Assembly: GCF_004102745.1 (NCBI RefSeq)
Contig: NZ_RLII01000005.1
Span: 1 to 64,000, forward strand
Reading direction: 5' to 3'
From: Acetivibrio mesophilus
Lineage (GTDB): Bacteria > Bacillota > Clostridia > Acetivibrionales > Acetivibrionaceae
DNA length: 64,000 nucleotides
Positions 16,762 through 25,467 of the stretch are shown piece by piece. Positions within the stretch are counted from its first letter, which is position 1; each line of letters starts with the position of its first letter. The position numbers and the translations under genes are program-made. Under the pieces are notes generated by a model that was not told the DNA's origin, did not search any database, and was given only the letters and a program-made list of their open reading frames with translations.

Positions 16762-17937
16762 ATGCAGGTGAGGAACAGGTTGAATGCAGATTTACCTTTA
16801 AATAAATTGATGGTTTATCCTGTAGTTACTGTACTTTATATGGTGTTTGTGGTGCTGGTATTCTTTATTCCAGTGGGGCCGGCATATAACATCAGAGAGA
16901 GTCTCTATTTTTTGATATTTCCTTTAGAGATGTTTCTTGTAGGGCTGACAGCCATGCACTTTGTTGACTATTTTTTTAAAGGAAAATGGGCTCAAGTACT
17001 AAGCAGATCATGCCTGATATTGGGAAATGGCATTTCTGTGTTTCTATTTTGGTTTTTAGTTTCGTCAGACATCCAGCTGAGGTTGGCAAGCTGCGGAATA
17101 ATACCAGTGACGGTTTCGATTATTCTCTATAGGATCTCAGGTATTTATGATAATAGGTTGTTTAAAGGTGAAATCATTAAAACAATATCATATTTAGTGG
17201 CTGGATTTTCTGTTTTTGTTATGTGTTATGTACTTTGGCCCCAAGGCAGTTCATATTTAGGCTTCGGATTCTCACTAGGCAAATTAACTCTCTATTCTTT
17301 TATTGTACTTTCTGTATTTGAACTGGCGTCACTTATAGAATTGTGCGGAAATGAAAAAGCCTATGGGATAGCTGATTGGCTCAGGTTCAATCATGTAAAC
17401 AAGTTTATTGCTATTTTTATTACCTTATTTACAATAGTGGATTTAAGGAGGATTATAATGCGAGGTTCAATTTTGGGTGCATGGATAATTATATTTGTGG
17501 TTATTCTTATTGCTTTTATTATACTTACCATTAAGCTTTTGACTGCTGCCAATAACAGTCGGGAGGAAAGGCTCAATAAGCATCTTCAAAAGATAAACTT
17601 TGACAAGATAAAGGATATTTCTGAGATAACATCGTATATTAATGACTTTGTATATAATGGAAGCAAAAGCGGGCTTATAGCATGCATTTTTCTAATGACC
17701 AGCAAAACAGGAGTCCCAATTTGGACAGCGAGAAGAATGATTGCGCCCATTGTAGACCACAAGGATCTTGAAATGCCTTCTTTTATGACCAGAAAAGACT
17801 ACAAGGTTATCGAGGAAAGAAACAAACAGAAAAGGATAAAGATTATTGAATATGTTATTAAAAATTTAGAGGTATATGGAAGGGGAAATTATAATGGTTT
17901 CGGAACAGCTTCAAACACTATGCAAAGAAATAATTGA
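16762..17937 (+). CDS. Multi-pass membrane protein of the MoxR/DUF58 operon (unknown function)
   Basis: A 391-residue protein that I do not assign to a named family. It has about seven hydrophobic segments between residues 15 and 265, followed by a soluble basic C-terminal tail of about 125 residues. TTGGAGGAATTGA gives a good ribosome site. It starts 18 bases after the transglutaminase-like gene and its end overlaps the moxR start by 44 bases, so the genes are surely co-transcribed. Its place in the operon suggests a membrane partner of the MoxR-DUF58 system. Confidence 0.75.
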   Translation: MQVRNRLNADLPLNKLMVYPVVTVLYMVFVVLVFFIPVGPAYNIRESLYFLIFPLEMFLVGLTAMHFVDYFFKGKWAQVLSRSCLILGNGISVFLFWFLVSSDIQLRLASCGIIPVTVSIILYRISGIYDNRLFKGEIIKTISYLVAGFSVFVMCYVLWPQGSSYLGFGFSLGKLTLYSFIVLSVFELASLIELCGNEKAYGIADWLRFNHVNKFIAIFITLFTIVDLRRIIMRGSILGAWIIIFVVILIAFIILTIKLLTAANNSREERLNKHLQKINFDKIKDISEITSYINDFVYNGSKSGLIACIFLMTSKTGVPIWTARRMIAPIVDHKDLEMPSFMTRKDYKVIEERNKQKRIKIIEYVIKNLEVYGRGNYNGFGTASNTMQRNN

Positions 17938-18883
17938 TGAGGTAGGAAAGGTTTTTGTTGCAGACAATGACACGATTTTAAGAAAAATACTTTGTGGTTT
18001 TCTCGCGGGAGGACATATACTTTTTGAGGATAATCCCGGACTTGGGAAAACCTTGCTTGTAAAGGTTTTTGCAAAGGTTACGGGTTGTGAATGGAAGAGG
18101 ATACAGTTTACTCCCGACCTTATGCCTTCAGATATTTTGGGTACAAAGATATGGAAGAGCAACTCTTCTTCTTTTGAACTTGAGAAGGGTCCAGTATTTA
18201 CCAACTTCCTTCTGGCGGATGAAATCAACAGGGCAATGCCTAAGACACAGTCTGCGCTGCTTGAAGCTATGGAAGAGCGCCAGGTTTCAATAGAAGGTAC
18301 AACCTATTTGCTAAAGCCTCCTTTTACTGTTATGGCTACGCAAAACCCGATAGAGATGGAGGGTACATATCCCCTTCCCGAAGCACAGATGGACAGGTTT
18401 ATAATGAAGTTGTCCCTTGGATATTTGGAAAGTGCCCAAAAAGAGTGTGATGTATTAAAAAGAAGGATTGAGTGGGGCAAGGATGACCCTACCAACGATA
18501 TAAAGGCTGTAGTGTCGATGAATCAGCTATTGATGCTTCAAAGTGAAGTGGAAAAGGTTTATGTAGATGACAATATTCTGATGTATATAACGGAGATAGT
18601 GAGAAATACCAGAATCAACCTAAATATAAGATTGGGTGCAAGCCCGAGGGGAGCTTTAGCTTTGTTGAAGTTGTCCAGAGCCCATGCTCTTATCAGCGGC
18701 AGGGATTATGTAATACCGGATGATGTAAAGCTTATGGCTGTGGATGCTCTTGCTCATCGTGTTATTTTGCATGTTGAGCACATAATGGAAGGAAGGGTTG
18801 CTTCGGCAGTAGTAAGAAGCATTGTAAGCAAAATAGATGTTCCAAAGAGCTATACGAGGGAAAATGCAGGAGGACTTTTGTAA
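17894..18883 (+). CDS. MoxR-family AAA+ ATPase
   Basis: A 329-residue AAA+ chaperone-like ATPase. Walker A is GHILFEDNPGLGKTLL, Walker B is LLADEINRAMPKTQSALLEA, and sensor motifs (TQNPIEMEGTYPLPEAQMDRF) follow, all typical of MoxR. MoxR proteins work with DUF58/VWA partners to mature or assemble protein complexes. ATG 17894 gives a normal MoxR N-terminus and overlaps the previous gene by 44 bases. The following DUF58 gene starts immediately after its stop (TAAATG). Confidence 0.94.
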   Translation: MVSEQLQTLCKEIIDEVGKVFVADNDTILRKILCGFLAGGHILFEDNPGLGKTLLVKVFAKVTGCEWKRIQFTPDLMPSDILGTKIWKSNSSSFELEKGPVFTNFLLADEINRAMPKTQSALLEAMEERQVSIEGTTYLLKPPFTVMATQNPIEMEGTYPLPEAQMDRFIMKLSLGYLESAQKECDVLKRRIEWGKDDPTNDIKAVVSMNQLLMLQSEVEKVYVDDNILMYITEIVRNTRINLNIRLGASPRGALALLKLSRAHALISGRDYVIPDDVKLMAVDALAHRVILHVEHIMEGRVASAVVRSIVSKIDVPKSYTRENAGGLL

Positions 18884-20203
18884 ATGCCGGGGAGTGTCAC
18901 AAAAGTAAGTATTATATTTCTAATACTGATTTCTATAGGCTTTCTTTTTGCCAACAACATACTGATACTTGTTTCCATTATTCCCTTTACCTTAATGGCT
19001 TTTGGGTATTATCTCAAAATGCCCGACAATGTTAGGGTTAAGAAGACCATATCAAAGAACAGGGTTGCGGTGGGGGAGCTGCTGGATGTGTCTGTGAAAA
19101 TATTAATAGAGTCAGGATTTGGCTCTATAGAGATATGTGACGTTATACCGCAGCATTTTGAACTGGTGGAAGGAAGTAATTACTGTGCAGTATGGAAAGG
19201 ATTTGAGCTAAAGGAGCTATTGTTAAATTATACCATTCGATGTACTGCATCGGGGACTTACTCAGTTAAGACCACCAGTTGGAAATCCAGACATGCTATG
19301 GGAGTTTTTTCGGTAAACAGAAAATATGAGACGGATTTAACTGTGGAGGTGACACCAAGGTTTATTGAGCTTAAGAAAGTCAGAGGTATGTCTACGGCAT
19401 GTAAGGTGCCAATGCCGGAGGGGGCTCTGGCAAGTATGGGAATGACGACCCAAGAATTTAAGGAACTTAGGCTATATTCTCCCGGAGATCCCTTCAAGTC
19501 AATAAACTGGAAGGTCACATCCAGAAATCTTGTAAGGGGAAATGTCTGGCCTGTGGTAAATGAGTTTGAAAAGGAAGGAAAGAAGTCTGTTTGGATATTT
19601 CTGGATACATCCAGAATAATGGCCTTCGGTTCTAACATAAAGAATGTTAAGGAGTATTCCGTTGAGGCTGTAAACAGCCTCAGTGATTATTATATAAATC
19701 ATAACTGCAGCGTATCCTTCCATACCTTTGGGGGAAGTGAGATATTTGTAAATCCCGGGTCCGGAAGACAGCACCATTATAGGATTTTGAGGGAGCTTAT
19801 GAAAATTAGAAATTTCACCGGAGTATCCTCAAAATCTTCCGCGCAACCAAAAACGCTTGAGGAGACTGTGCAAGCATGCAGAAGTTACTTTAGCGGGTTA
19901 AGGCCAATGTTTGTAATTGTTACAAGGTTCTGCAGAAATAACGCCGAAGAAATTCAAAAGGGCATAAACCTTATGTCAAGATATACAATGCTTCGAAAGG
20001 GCTATGTTCCCAGCATAATGTTAGTGAATATAATGGGGTACGGTCTCATGGCAGAAAATCAGAATGAAGTGCTGGCGGCCGATGTTCTTGAAGCTATGAA
20101 TAAGGTGGTTTCGGCAGAGATAAGGAAAAGCTGCATATGGATTGACTGGGATCCGAACAAGGAAAGCCTTACAGGGGCATTATTAAAACAGGTGGTGACT
20201 TAA
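18884..20203 (+). CDS. DUF58-domain protein
   Basis: A 439-residue protein with two adjoining N-terminal membrane helices (IIFLILISIGFLFANNILILVSIIPFTL), an Ig-like or beta-rich segment, and the DUF58 core (EFKELRLYSPGDPFKSINWKVTSR). The last part resembles a VWA fold (WIFLDTSRIMAFGS). DUF58 proteins are the standard partners of MoxR ATPases. GGAGG in the end of moxR serves as its ribosome site. Substrate unknown. Confidence 0.92.
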   Translation: MPGSVTKVSIIFLILISIGFLFANNILILVSIIPFTLMAFGYYLKMPDNVRVKKTISKNRVAVGELLDVSVKILIESGFGSIEICDVIPQHFELVEGSNYCAVWKGFELKELLLNYTIRCTASGTYSVKTTSWKSRHAMGVFSVNRKYETDLTVEVTPRFIELKKVRGMSTACKVPMPEGALASMGMTTQEFKELRLYSPGDPFKSINWKVTSRNLVRGNVWPVVNEFEKEGKKSVWIFLDTSRIMAFGSNIKNVKEYSVEAVNSLSDYYINHNCSVSFHTFGGSEIFVNPGSGRQHHYRILRELMKIRNFTGVSSKSSAQPKTLEETVQACRSYFSGLRPMFVIVTRFCRNNAEEIQKGINLMSRYTMLRKGYVPSIMLVNIMGYGLMAENQNEVLAADVLEAMNKVVSAEIRKSCIWIDWDPNKESLTGALLKQVVT

Positions 20204-20206
20204 AGC

Positions 20207-20830
20207 TTGAAAACATGGACATTGTCAGCTAGAATTGCGTCTTCAATTGCGGCCTATGTATTGTCGTATATACTTTTGTATTATTCATCTATTTATAGGG
20301 AGTTTGTAGTTTTGTTTGAAACTCAAACAAGAGCCTTTATAATAATAAATATTGTAGCCCTAATTATAATTGGACTCTGCCGCAAGAAGTTTGAAAAGGC
20401 TGTTGGTATAATATGTATGATTTTTGCGGCGCCTTCTGTGATGGCTCATTCAAAACTATTCACAAGTATGTCGTCGCGTCTAAAGTATGCACAATACTTT
20501 AAACCTCATTTAACTGCTCTTCTATTTTTGACAGCTATTGTACTTTTGCTGGCAGCAAACAGACTTGAAAAGCTTGATAGACAGTATGATGAAATGATAT
20601 CCGGTGGTGCACTGGAGGCTGATATAAACTTAATAACCCTTAACAGTATTAAGGTGTATTCCGTTTTTCTTGCTGTAGTTTTCTTAAGTGGACTTGTTCT
20701 TATTGCTTTAGGCTTTATAGTACCCCAAATAAAAGCATCATGGCCGACTGTAATTATTATGGTGGCAACGGGTATCCTACTTGTTGTGGGATGTGTACTG
20801 TATTTGTACAGAAGGTGGATAAAGAAATAA
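20207..20830 (+). CDS. Small membrane protein closing the MoxR/DUF58 operon
   Basis: A 207-residue protein with about five to six predicted helices and no catalytic motif that I can name. The start is a TTG with GGTGGTGAC upstream, only 3 bases after the DUF58 stop, so translation is likely coupled. Helices cover residues 10-30, 40-60, 65-80, 100-115, 150-175 and 180-200. It presumably forms part of the membrane complex made by the four genes before it, but this is inferred from position only. Confidence 0.7.
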   Translation: MKTWTLSARIASSIAAYVLSYILLYYSSIYREFVVLFETQTRAFIIINIVALIIIGLCRKKFEKAVGIICMIFAAPSVMAHSKLFTSMSSRLKYAQYFKPHLTALLFLTAIVLLLAANRLEKLDRQYDEMISGGALEADINLITLNSIKVYSVFLAVVFLSGLVLIALGFIVPQIKASWPTVIIMVATGILLVVGCVLYLYRRWIKK

Positions 20831-21087
20831 TATTTGATGCAAAAAATATATATGTTTTTCAATATTTATGGTATAATTAAATAAAAGTCTCTTTTTGCGT
20901 TTTTTCGAGTATGCATTGTACTCGGAATGGTCTTGGAAGTCTTATGCAATCAATTCGTATCATTATAATATTTCATATACATAATGTGAAATTACTTATA
21001 CTTCAATAGGTAATTATGCTCATGAAACAAGCGAATAAGGAAATTGGAACAGCTTTATCTAAAAATATATTTTAAGGGAGAAGCGTC

Positions 21088-23226
21088 ATGAAGAAACGCA
21101 GAACTATCGGTTTTTTGATTAACGATATAGATGTAAGCTATTCTAATCTAGTCTATCTGATGACGAAAAAAGCTGCGGAGAAATATGACTGTAATCTTAT
21201 TATATATGAAGGCAGGTCCTTTAATAATTCTTCCAGGGCAGATAGTCAGCATCAAATATCTTATGGCTTTGTGGATAGCAGCAGGCTGGATGGCATATTA
21301 ATGACCAGTGCTCCAATTGCAAGCTACATTAGCGATGAGGAGTTTATAGGGTTTTGCAAACGTTATGAAGGCATACCTTTAGTGTCATTGGGAATTGTTG
21401 TCCCACATACTACTAGTATTATTATAGATAACAAGCAGGGAATGAAAAGCCTGATAGCGCATCTAATAAAGGATCACGGCTTTAGAAAAGTTATTTATAT
21501 ATCCGGTCCCCCCACAAATATGGATTCCATTGAACGCATGGAAGCTTACTACGAAGTGTTGGCTGAAAATAATATTGATGTTGACACAAGTCTAATATTT
21601 AATGGAGATTTTCTAGCACAATCCGGATATGATGTTATGAAAGAAATAATAAAGAACGGCATTGAGTATGATGCAGTAGTTTGTGCAAATGATGAGATGG
21701 CTTTAGGAGCAGTAAAATGTATAAGGGACTTAAAGGACGCCTATAATCTGGATTTAACTAAAAAGAGTATAATATGCGGATTCGATGACACCGTAACATC
21801 TCGTCTGGTTAAGCCTTCTCTGACTACTGTGAGGCAGCCGATTGAGGAAATGTGTTTTTGCGCAGTTGAGAACCTGTTGAAAAAAATAGAGGGGGAGAAG
21901 GTTGATGATGTAATCAGACTATCTTCTGTTTTGGTTAAGAGAGAGTCCTGTGGATGCAAAGGCAGTAGTGAGGCAAGTTCTGTGAGTGACAGCAGCTTAA
22001 GACTTGTTCCCGGTCAAAGGATACATGAATATATACAGACATACTCCCTTGAAGAATTATTTGATTGTGTCACCAGAGCATTAAAATTGTGCTATATTAG
22101 AAGCTGCCTTATTTTCAAATACTGTGGTGGAACTTTGTTGTATGATAATGATTCTGTTTTTCGTGACAATTTTACCCTTCCTGAAAATTCAGAAATGATA
22201 TATGCCTACTATGACGACAAGAGAGTAGCTATAGAAGACAGTTCAAGATATATAAAGACGAAAAATATCGTGCCGGATCAGTTTTTTAGGGAAGATAGAC
22301 GATATACTTATCTTGTCAATCCGCTGTTTTTTAATAATGAGCATTTTGGTTTTGTGTGTTTTGAAGTAGTAAATGATGATGTGCTAAACTTTGAACCTAT
22401 TAGGGGGCAGATAAGCAACACCTTAAATAGTGCGCTAATGCTTATGGAAAGGTCAAAGATTGAGGAAAGCTTTAGAGAAACTGAACGCCTTGCTTCATTG
22501 GGACAGCTTATCGGGGGGATTTCCCACAATCTTATGACTCCTATAATGTCCATATCCGGTGCATGCTTTGGATTGGAAGACCTTATAAATGAGTACAGGA
22601 CATCTATAGAAGACCCATCTGTTACGGTGCAGGATCATAAGGATATTGCTAAGGATATGCAAGATTGGATAGATAAACTAAAAGAATACAATTCGTACAT
22701 GTCAAATGTTATTGCAACAGTCAAATCTCAGGCTGTTCAACTGAATTCCGATACCATTAATGAGTTTACAATCGAAGAGCTTATAAACCGGATAGAATTT
22801 ATAAAGAATAATAATCAAAAGATGAGAAGAGCCATTATAAACTATAAAGTTGATATCGATTGTAAAACAACAATTGCAGGAGATATATCCAATCTCGTGC
22901 AGATAATTGAAAATCTTTTCATTAATGCAGTGCAGTCATATGAGAGTATGCAGAATGATAATATTGTTATTGATTTTCATATATTAGAAGACGGAAATAT
23001 GGTTAAATATGTTATCAGAGATTATGGTAAAGGCATACCCGAGGATATTCAAGATAAGCTGTTTCGACGTATGGTAACCACAAAAGGAAAAGATGGAACA
23101 GGGCTAAGTCTGTTATTATCCTATTCTACAATAAAGGGCAGATTCGGAGGTGAATTGTGGGTAGAGTCAAAGGAGAATGCTGGAACTACGTTTTATATAA
23201 CAATACCTATAGCCAATAAGAGCTGA
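21088..23226 (+). CDS. Soluble histidine kinase with LacI-type sugar-binding sensor domain
   Basis: A 712-residue cytoplasmic sensor kinase. Residues 1-285 are a LacI/GalR-type periplasmic-binding-protein fold (RTIGFLINDIDVSYSNLVYLM, VCANDEMALGAVKCIRDL, GFDDTVTSRLVKPSLTTVRQP) without a helix-turn-helix. A middle region (about 300-460) is a possible GAF-like or unassigned linker domain. The kinase core has His480 in GGISHNLMTPIMS and a HATPase end with DYGKGIPEDIQDKLF and GTGLSLLLSY. No signal peptide or membrane helix is visible, so it should sense an intracellular ligand. No response regulator gene is adjacent. GGGAGAAGCGTC supplies the ribosome site. A hairpin (CGAGTA...TACTCG, near 20908-20926) lies in the leader. 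Confidence 0.88.
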   Translation: MKKRRTIGFLINDIDVSYSNLVYLMTKKAAEKYDCNLIIYEGRSFNNSSRADSQHQISYGFVDSSRLDGILMTSAPIASYISDEEFIGFCKRYEGIPLVSLGIVVPHTTSIIIDNKQGMKSLIAHLIKDHGFRKVIYISGPPTNMDSIERMEAYYEVLAENNIDVDTSLIFNGDFLAQSGYDVMKEIIKNGIEYDAVVCANDEMALGAVKCIRDLKDAYNLDLTKKSIICGFDDTVTSRLVKPSLTTVRQPIEEMCFCAVENLLKKIEGEKVDDVIRLSSVLVKRESCGCKGSSEASSVSDSSLRLVPGQRIHEYIQTYSLEELFDCVTRALKLCYIRSCLIFKYCGGTLLYDNDSVFRDNFTLPENSEMIYAYYDDKRVAIEDSSRYIKTKNIVPDQFFREDRRYTYLVNPLFFNNEHFGFVCFEVVNDDVLNFEPIRGQISNTLNSALMLMERSKIEESFRETERLASLGQLIGGISHNLMTPIMSISGACFGLEDLINEYRTSIEDPSVTVQDHKDIAKDMQDWIDKLKEYNSYMSNVIATVKSQAVQLNSDTINEFTIEELINRIEFIKNNNQKMRRAIINYKVDIDCKTTIAGDISNLVQIIENLFINAVQSYESMQNDNIVIDFHILEDGNMVKYVIRDYGKGIPEDIQDKLFRRMVTTKGKDGTGLSLLLSYSTIKGRFGGELWVESKENAGTTFYITIPIANKS

Positions 23227-23340
23227 TATATTGACTGGATTTAGAAAAAGTATAAGGTAAAAAACTTTGCGCTTTATGTCGAAAAAATAATAGCAGGTCA
23301 TCGTATTATATACTATACTTGTTAGGAGATGATCATTATC

Positions 23341-24393
23341 ATGGAATTGAAAGAGCTTTTAAAAATAGGTGTTGATAATAAAGCATCCGATATACATTTA
23401 ACCGTAGGTAGGGCGCCTTCTTTCAGAATAAATGGAAAAATGAAAACGCTTAATGATAATCCACTGTCTGCAGAGGACACAATGAATTATGCCAAGGCAT
23501 GTCTGGACAAAGAAAAGCTTGAGCAGCTTATGGCTGTGGGAGAAGTCGACTTTTCGATGACAATTCCGGGCATTTCAAGGTTTAGAGTGAATGTATTCTT
23601 TCAAAGAGGATCAGTAGCAATTGTGTTCAGGGTACTTGCTTCAACAATACCTACTCTGGATTCTCTGAATTTTCCTGACGTAATCAAGGAGATTTGCAAG
23701 ATTAAAGAGGGTCTGATACTGGTAACCGGTCCTACGGGAAGCGGCAAATCTACTACCATGGCCTCAATTATTAATGAGATAAATTCAACAAAGGAGGGGC
23801 ATATACTTACTCTTGAGGACCCTATCGAATACATATTTAAGCACGATAAATGTATTGTGAATCAGAGGGAAATTTCCCAGGACAGTAAGTCCTATGCTAG
23901 TGCCCTCAGAGCTGCCTTGAGAGAGGACCCCGATGTAATATTTATAGGGGAAATGAGGGATAACGAGTCGATAAGCATAGCAGTCACAGCGGCAGAGACC
24001 GGGCATTTGGTTCTTTCAACCCTGCATACCTTGGGTGCGGCAAAAACTCTGGACAGGCTTATTGACGTTTTTCCACCTCACCAACAGCAGCAGATAAGGG
24101 TTCAGGTATCCAGTGCACTGAAGGCAGTTATATCTCAGAGATTGATTCCTGATATTGAGCATAAAGGAAGAGTTGCAGCTCTAGAAATAATGCTGGTTAC
24201 TCCGGCTATCAGCAATCTTATTCGAGAAGGTAGAGGTACGGGAATTACCTCAATGATTCAGACAGGGGGAACCATGGGGATGAAGCTCCTGGACAAATCT
24301 ATAGCCGAGCTCTATGAGCAGGGGAGAATATCAAAAGAGGATGCATATGAGTATTGTGTCGATAGGGAGCTTCTTAAAAGATACATTGGGTAG
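23341..24393 (+). CDS. pilT: PilT-type pilus retraction ATPase
   Basis: A 350-residue secretion/twitching-motility ATPase. Visible: N-terminal PAS-like region (DIHLTVGRAPSFRINGKM), Walker A (GPTGSGKSTTMAS), Asp box (LTLEDPIEYIF), Walker B (DPDVIFIGEMRD) and His box (TGHLVLSTLHT). PilT hexamers depolymerise type IV pili. ATG 23341 gives the usual PilT N-terminus; AGGAG is 12 bases away, and an in-frame ATG at 23329 lies directly against that site. No pilin or pilB gene is within this window, so its pilus genes are elsewhere or it serves a different filament. Confidence 0.93.
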   Translation: MELKELLKIGVDNKASDIHLTVGRAPSFRINGKMKTLNDNPLSAEDTMNYAKACLDKEKLEQLMAVGEVDFSMTIPGISRFRVNVFFQRGSVAIVFRVLASTIPTLDSLNFPDVIKEICKIKEGLILVTGPTGSGKSTTMASIINEINSTKEGHILTLEDPIEYIFKHDKCIVNQREISQDSKSYASALRAALREDPDVIFIGEMRDNESISIAVTAAETGHLVLSTLHTLGAAKTLDRLIDVFPPHQQQQIRVQVSSALKAVISQRLIPDIEHKGRVAALEIMLVTPAISNLIREGRGTGITSMIQTGGTMGMKLLDKSIAELYEQGRISKEDAYEYCVDRELLKRYIG

Positions 24394-24600
24394 TGATATC
24401 CTAGAAAGAACTTGATGGGATTTTCATAATTGCAATTTTACAATATATGTAGTATTATTGGATTGGAATGTTTAGGGAATATATTAATTTGTGTTTTGTT
24501 ACATTTGTATCTTCTTGTATCACGATTTTGGAAATCGACAATGAAAGCCTGATTTTAGGTGATATCAATGGAGATACTGAAAAGGGGAGGAATTACATAA

Positions 24601-25185
24601 GTGAGTTTACAAAATAGATTCAAGGGTTTGCATTATAATTCACCGGTAATACTTACAATGACGCTTTTGTCGCTGGGAGCATTGGTACTTCAGAAGCTTA
24701 CGAACGGGTATACAACTTCGCTGCTGTTCTCAGTCTATCGCAGCAGTCCCTTCGATATATTTTTTTATTTCAGGATTTTCGGACATATACTGGGGCATGC
24801 GAACTGGGAACATTATATGAATAACTTTCTCTTGATTTTGCTCCTTGGTCCGATGCTTGAAGAGAAATACGGCTCAAAGAAAATGGTTTTTATGATAGCG
24901 ATAACAGCCCTGGTTACAGGATTTCTAAATATACTTCTTTTCCCTAATACAGCCCTTTTGGGGGCAAGCGGTGTTGTCTTCATGTTTATTCTGCTAAGTT
25001 CCTTTGTTAATTTTGAAAAAGGAAGAATACCAATAACCTTCATACTTGTTGTTGTGATTTATCTGGGGGGAGAGGTTATGAATGGTATTTTTGTTAGGGA
25101 TAACATTTCGCAGCTGACCCATTTGCTCGGGGGAGTTTGCGGAAGTGTATTTGGTTTCAGATGGGCACAAAAGACGTCTTACTAG
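24601..25185 (+). CDS. Rhomboid-family intramembrane serine protease
   Basis: A 194-residue protein with about six membrane helices. The rhomboid Ser motif is visible as LLGASGVVF and the catalytic His as QLTHLLGGVCG. The upstream GHANWEHYMNNF matches the conserved His/Asn region of the family. GTG start, with GGGGAGG 10 bases upstream. Substrate unknown; in Gram-positive bacteria rhomboids can cleave membrane anchors. A terminator follows at 25224. Confidence 0.9.
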   Translation: MSLQNRFKGLHYNSPVILTMTLLSLGALVLQKLTNGYTTSLLFSVYRSSPFDIFFYFRIFGHILGHANWEHYMNNFLLILLLGPMLEEKYGSKKMVFMIAITALVTGFLNILLFPNTALLGASGVVFMFILLSSFVNFEKGRIPITFILVVVIYLGGEVMNGIFVRDNISQLTHLLGGVCGSVFGFRWAQKTSY

Positions 25186-25223
25186 TTATAGGTAATGAAA
25201 AATATAGGTTTATTTGCTTCTTG

Positions 25224-25256
25224 GCCGCCTGATTGAGAGTTTGGGCGGCTTTATTG
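25224..25256 (+). terminator. Intrinsic terminator of the rhomboid gene
   Basis: GCCGCC pairs with GGCGGC across a 14-base loop, followed by TTTATT. Confidence 0.8.
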
Positions 25257-25467
25257 CAACTATTTTTCTTGTCTAAATTCATTTATTATTGACCATTAAC
25301 AATATAACTATAATAGTTTCACACTATTTTTCCGATATTAATTAATAATAGAAGTTTTTCTGTAAAGTAACCCGGGAGCTGTCGAAGATAAATATATTTA
25401 TGGCCTTAACGAGCGACCTTAAAGTCGGAAGAGGATTTTAAAAAAGAGGGTAAGTGAGGGGTAGCAT

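Noticed and set aside
24540-24612. Dockerin-like peptide ILGDINGDTEKG in a short frame before the rhomboid gene
   Set aside because: Only one partial Ca-binding loop, no ribosome site, no following KRYLL helix, and it overlaps the rhomboid start. Most likely chance similarity.
25368-25395. Sigma-I promoter before the orphan RsgI-like gene (AACCCGGGAGCTGTCGAAG)
   Set aside because: CCC and CGAA are present, but only about 13 bases apart and without an A-tract, unlike the three accepted sites.
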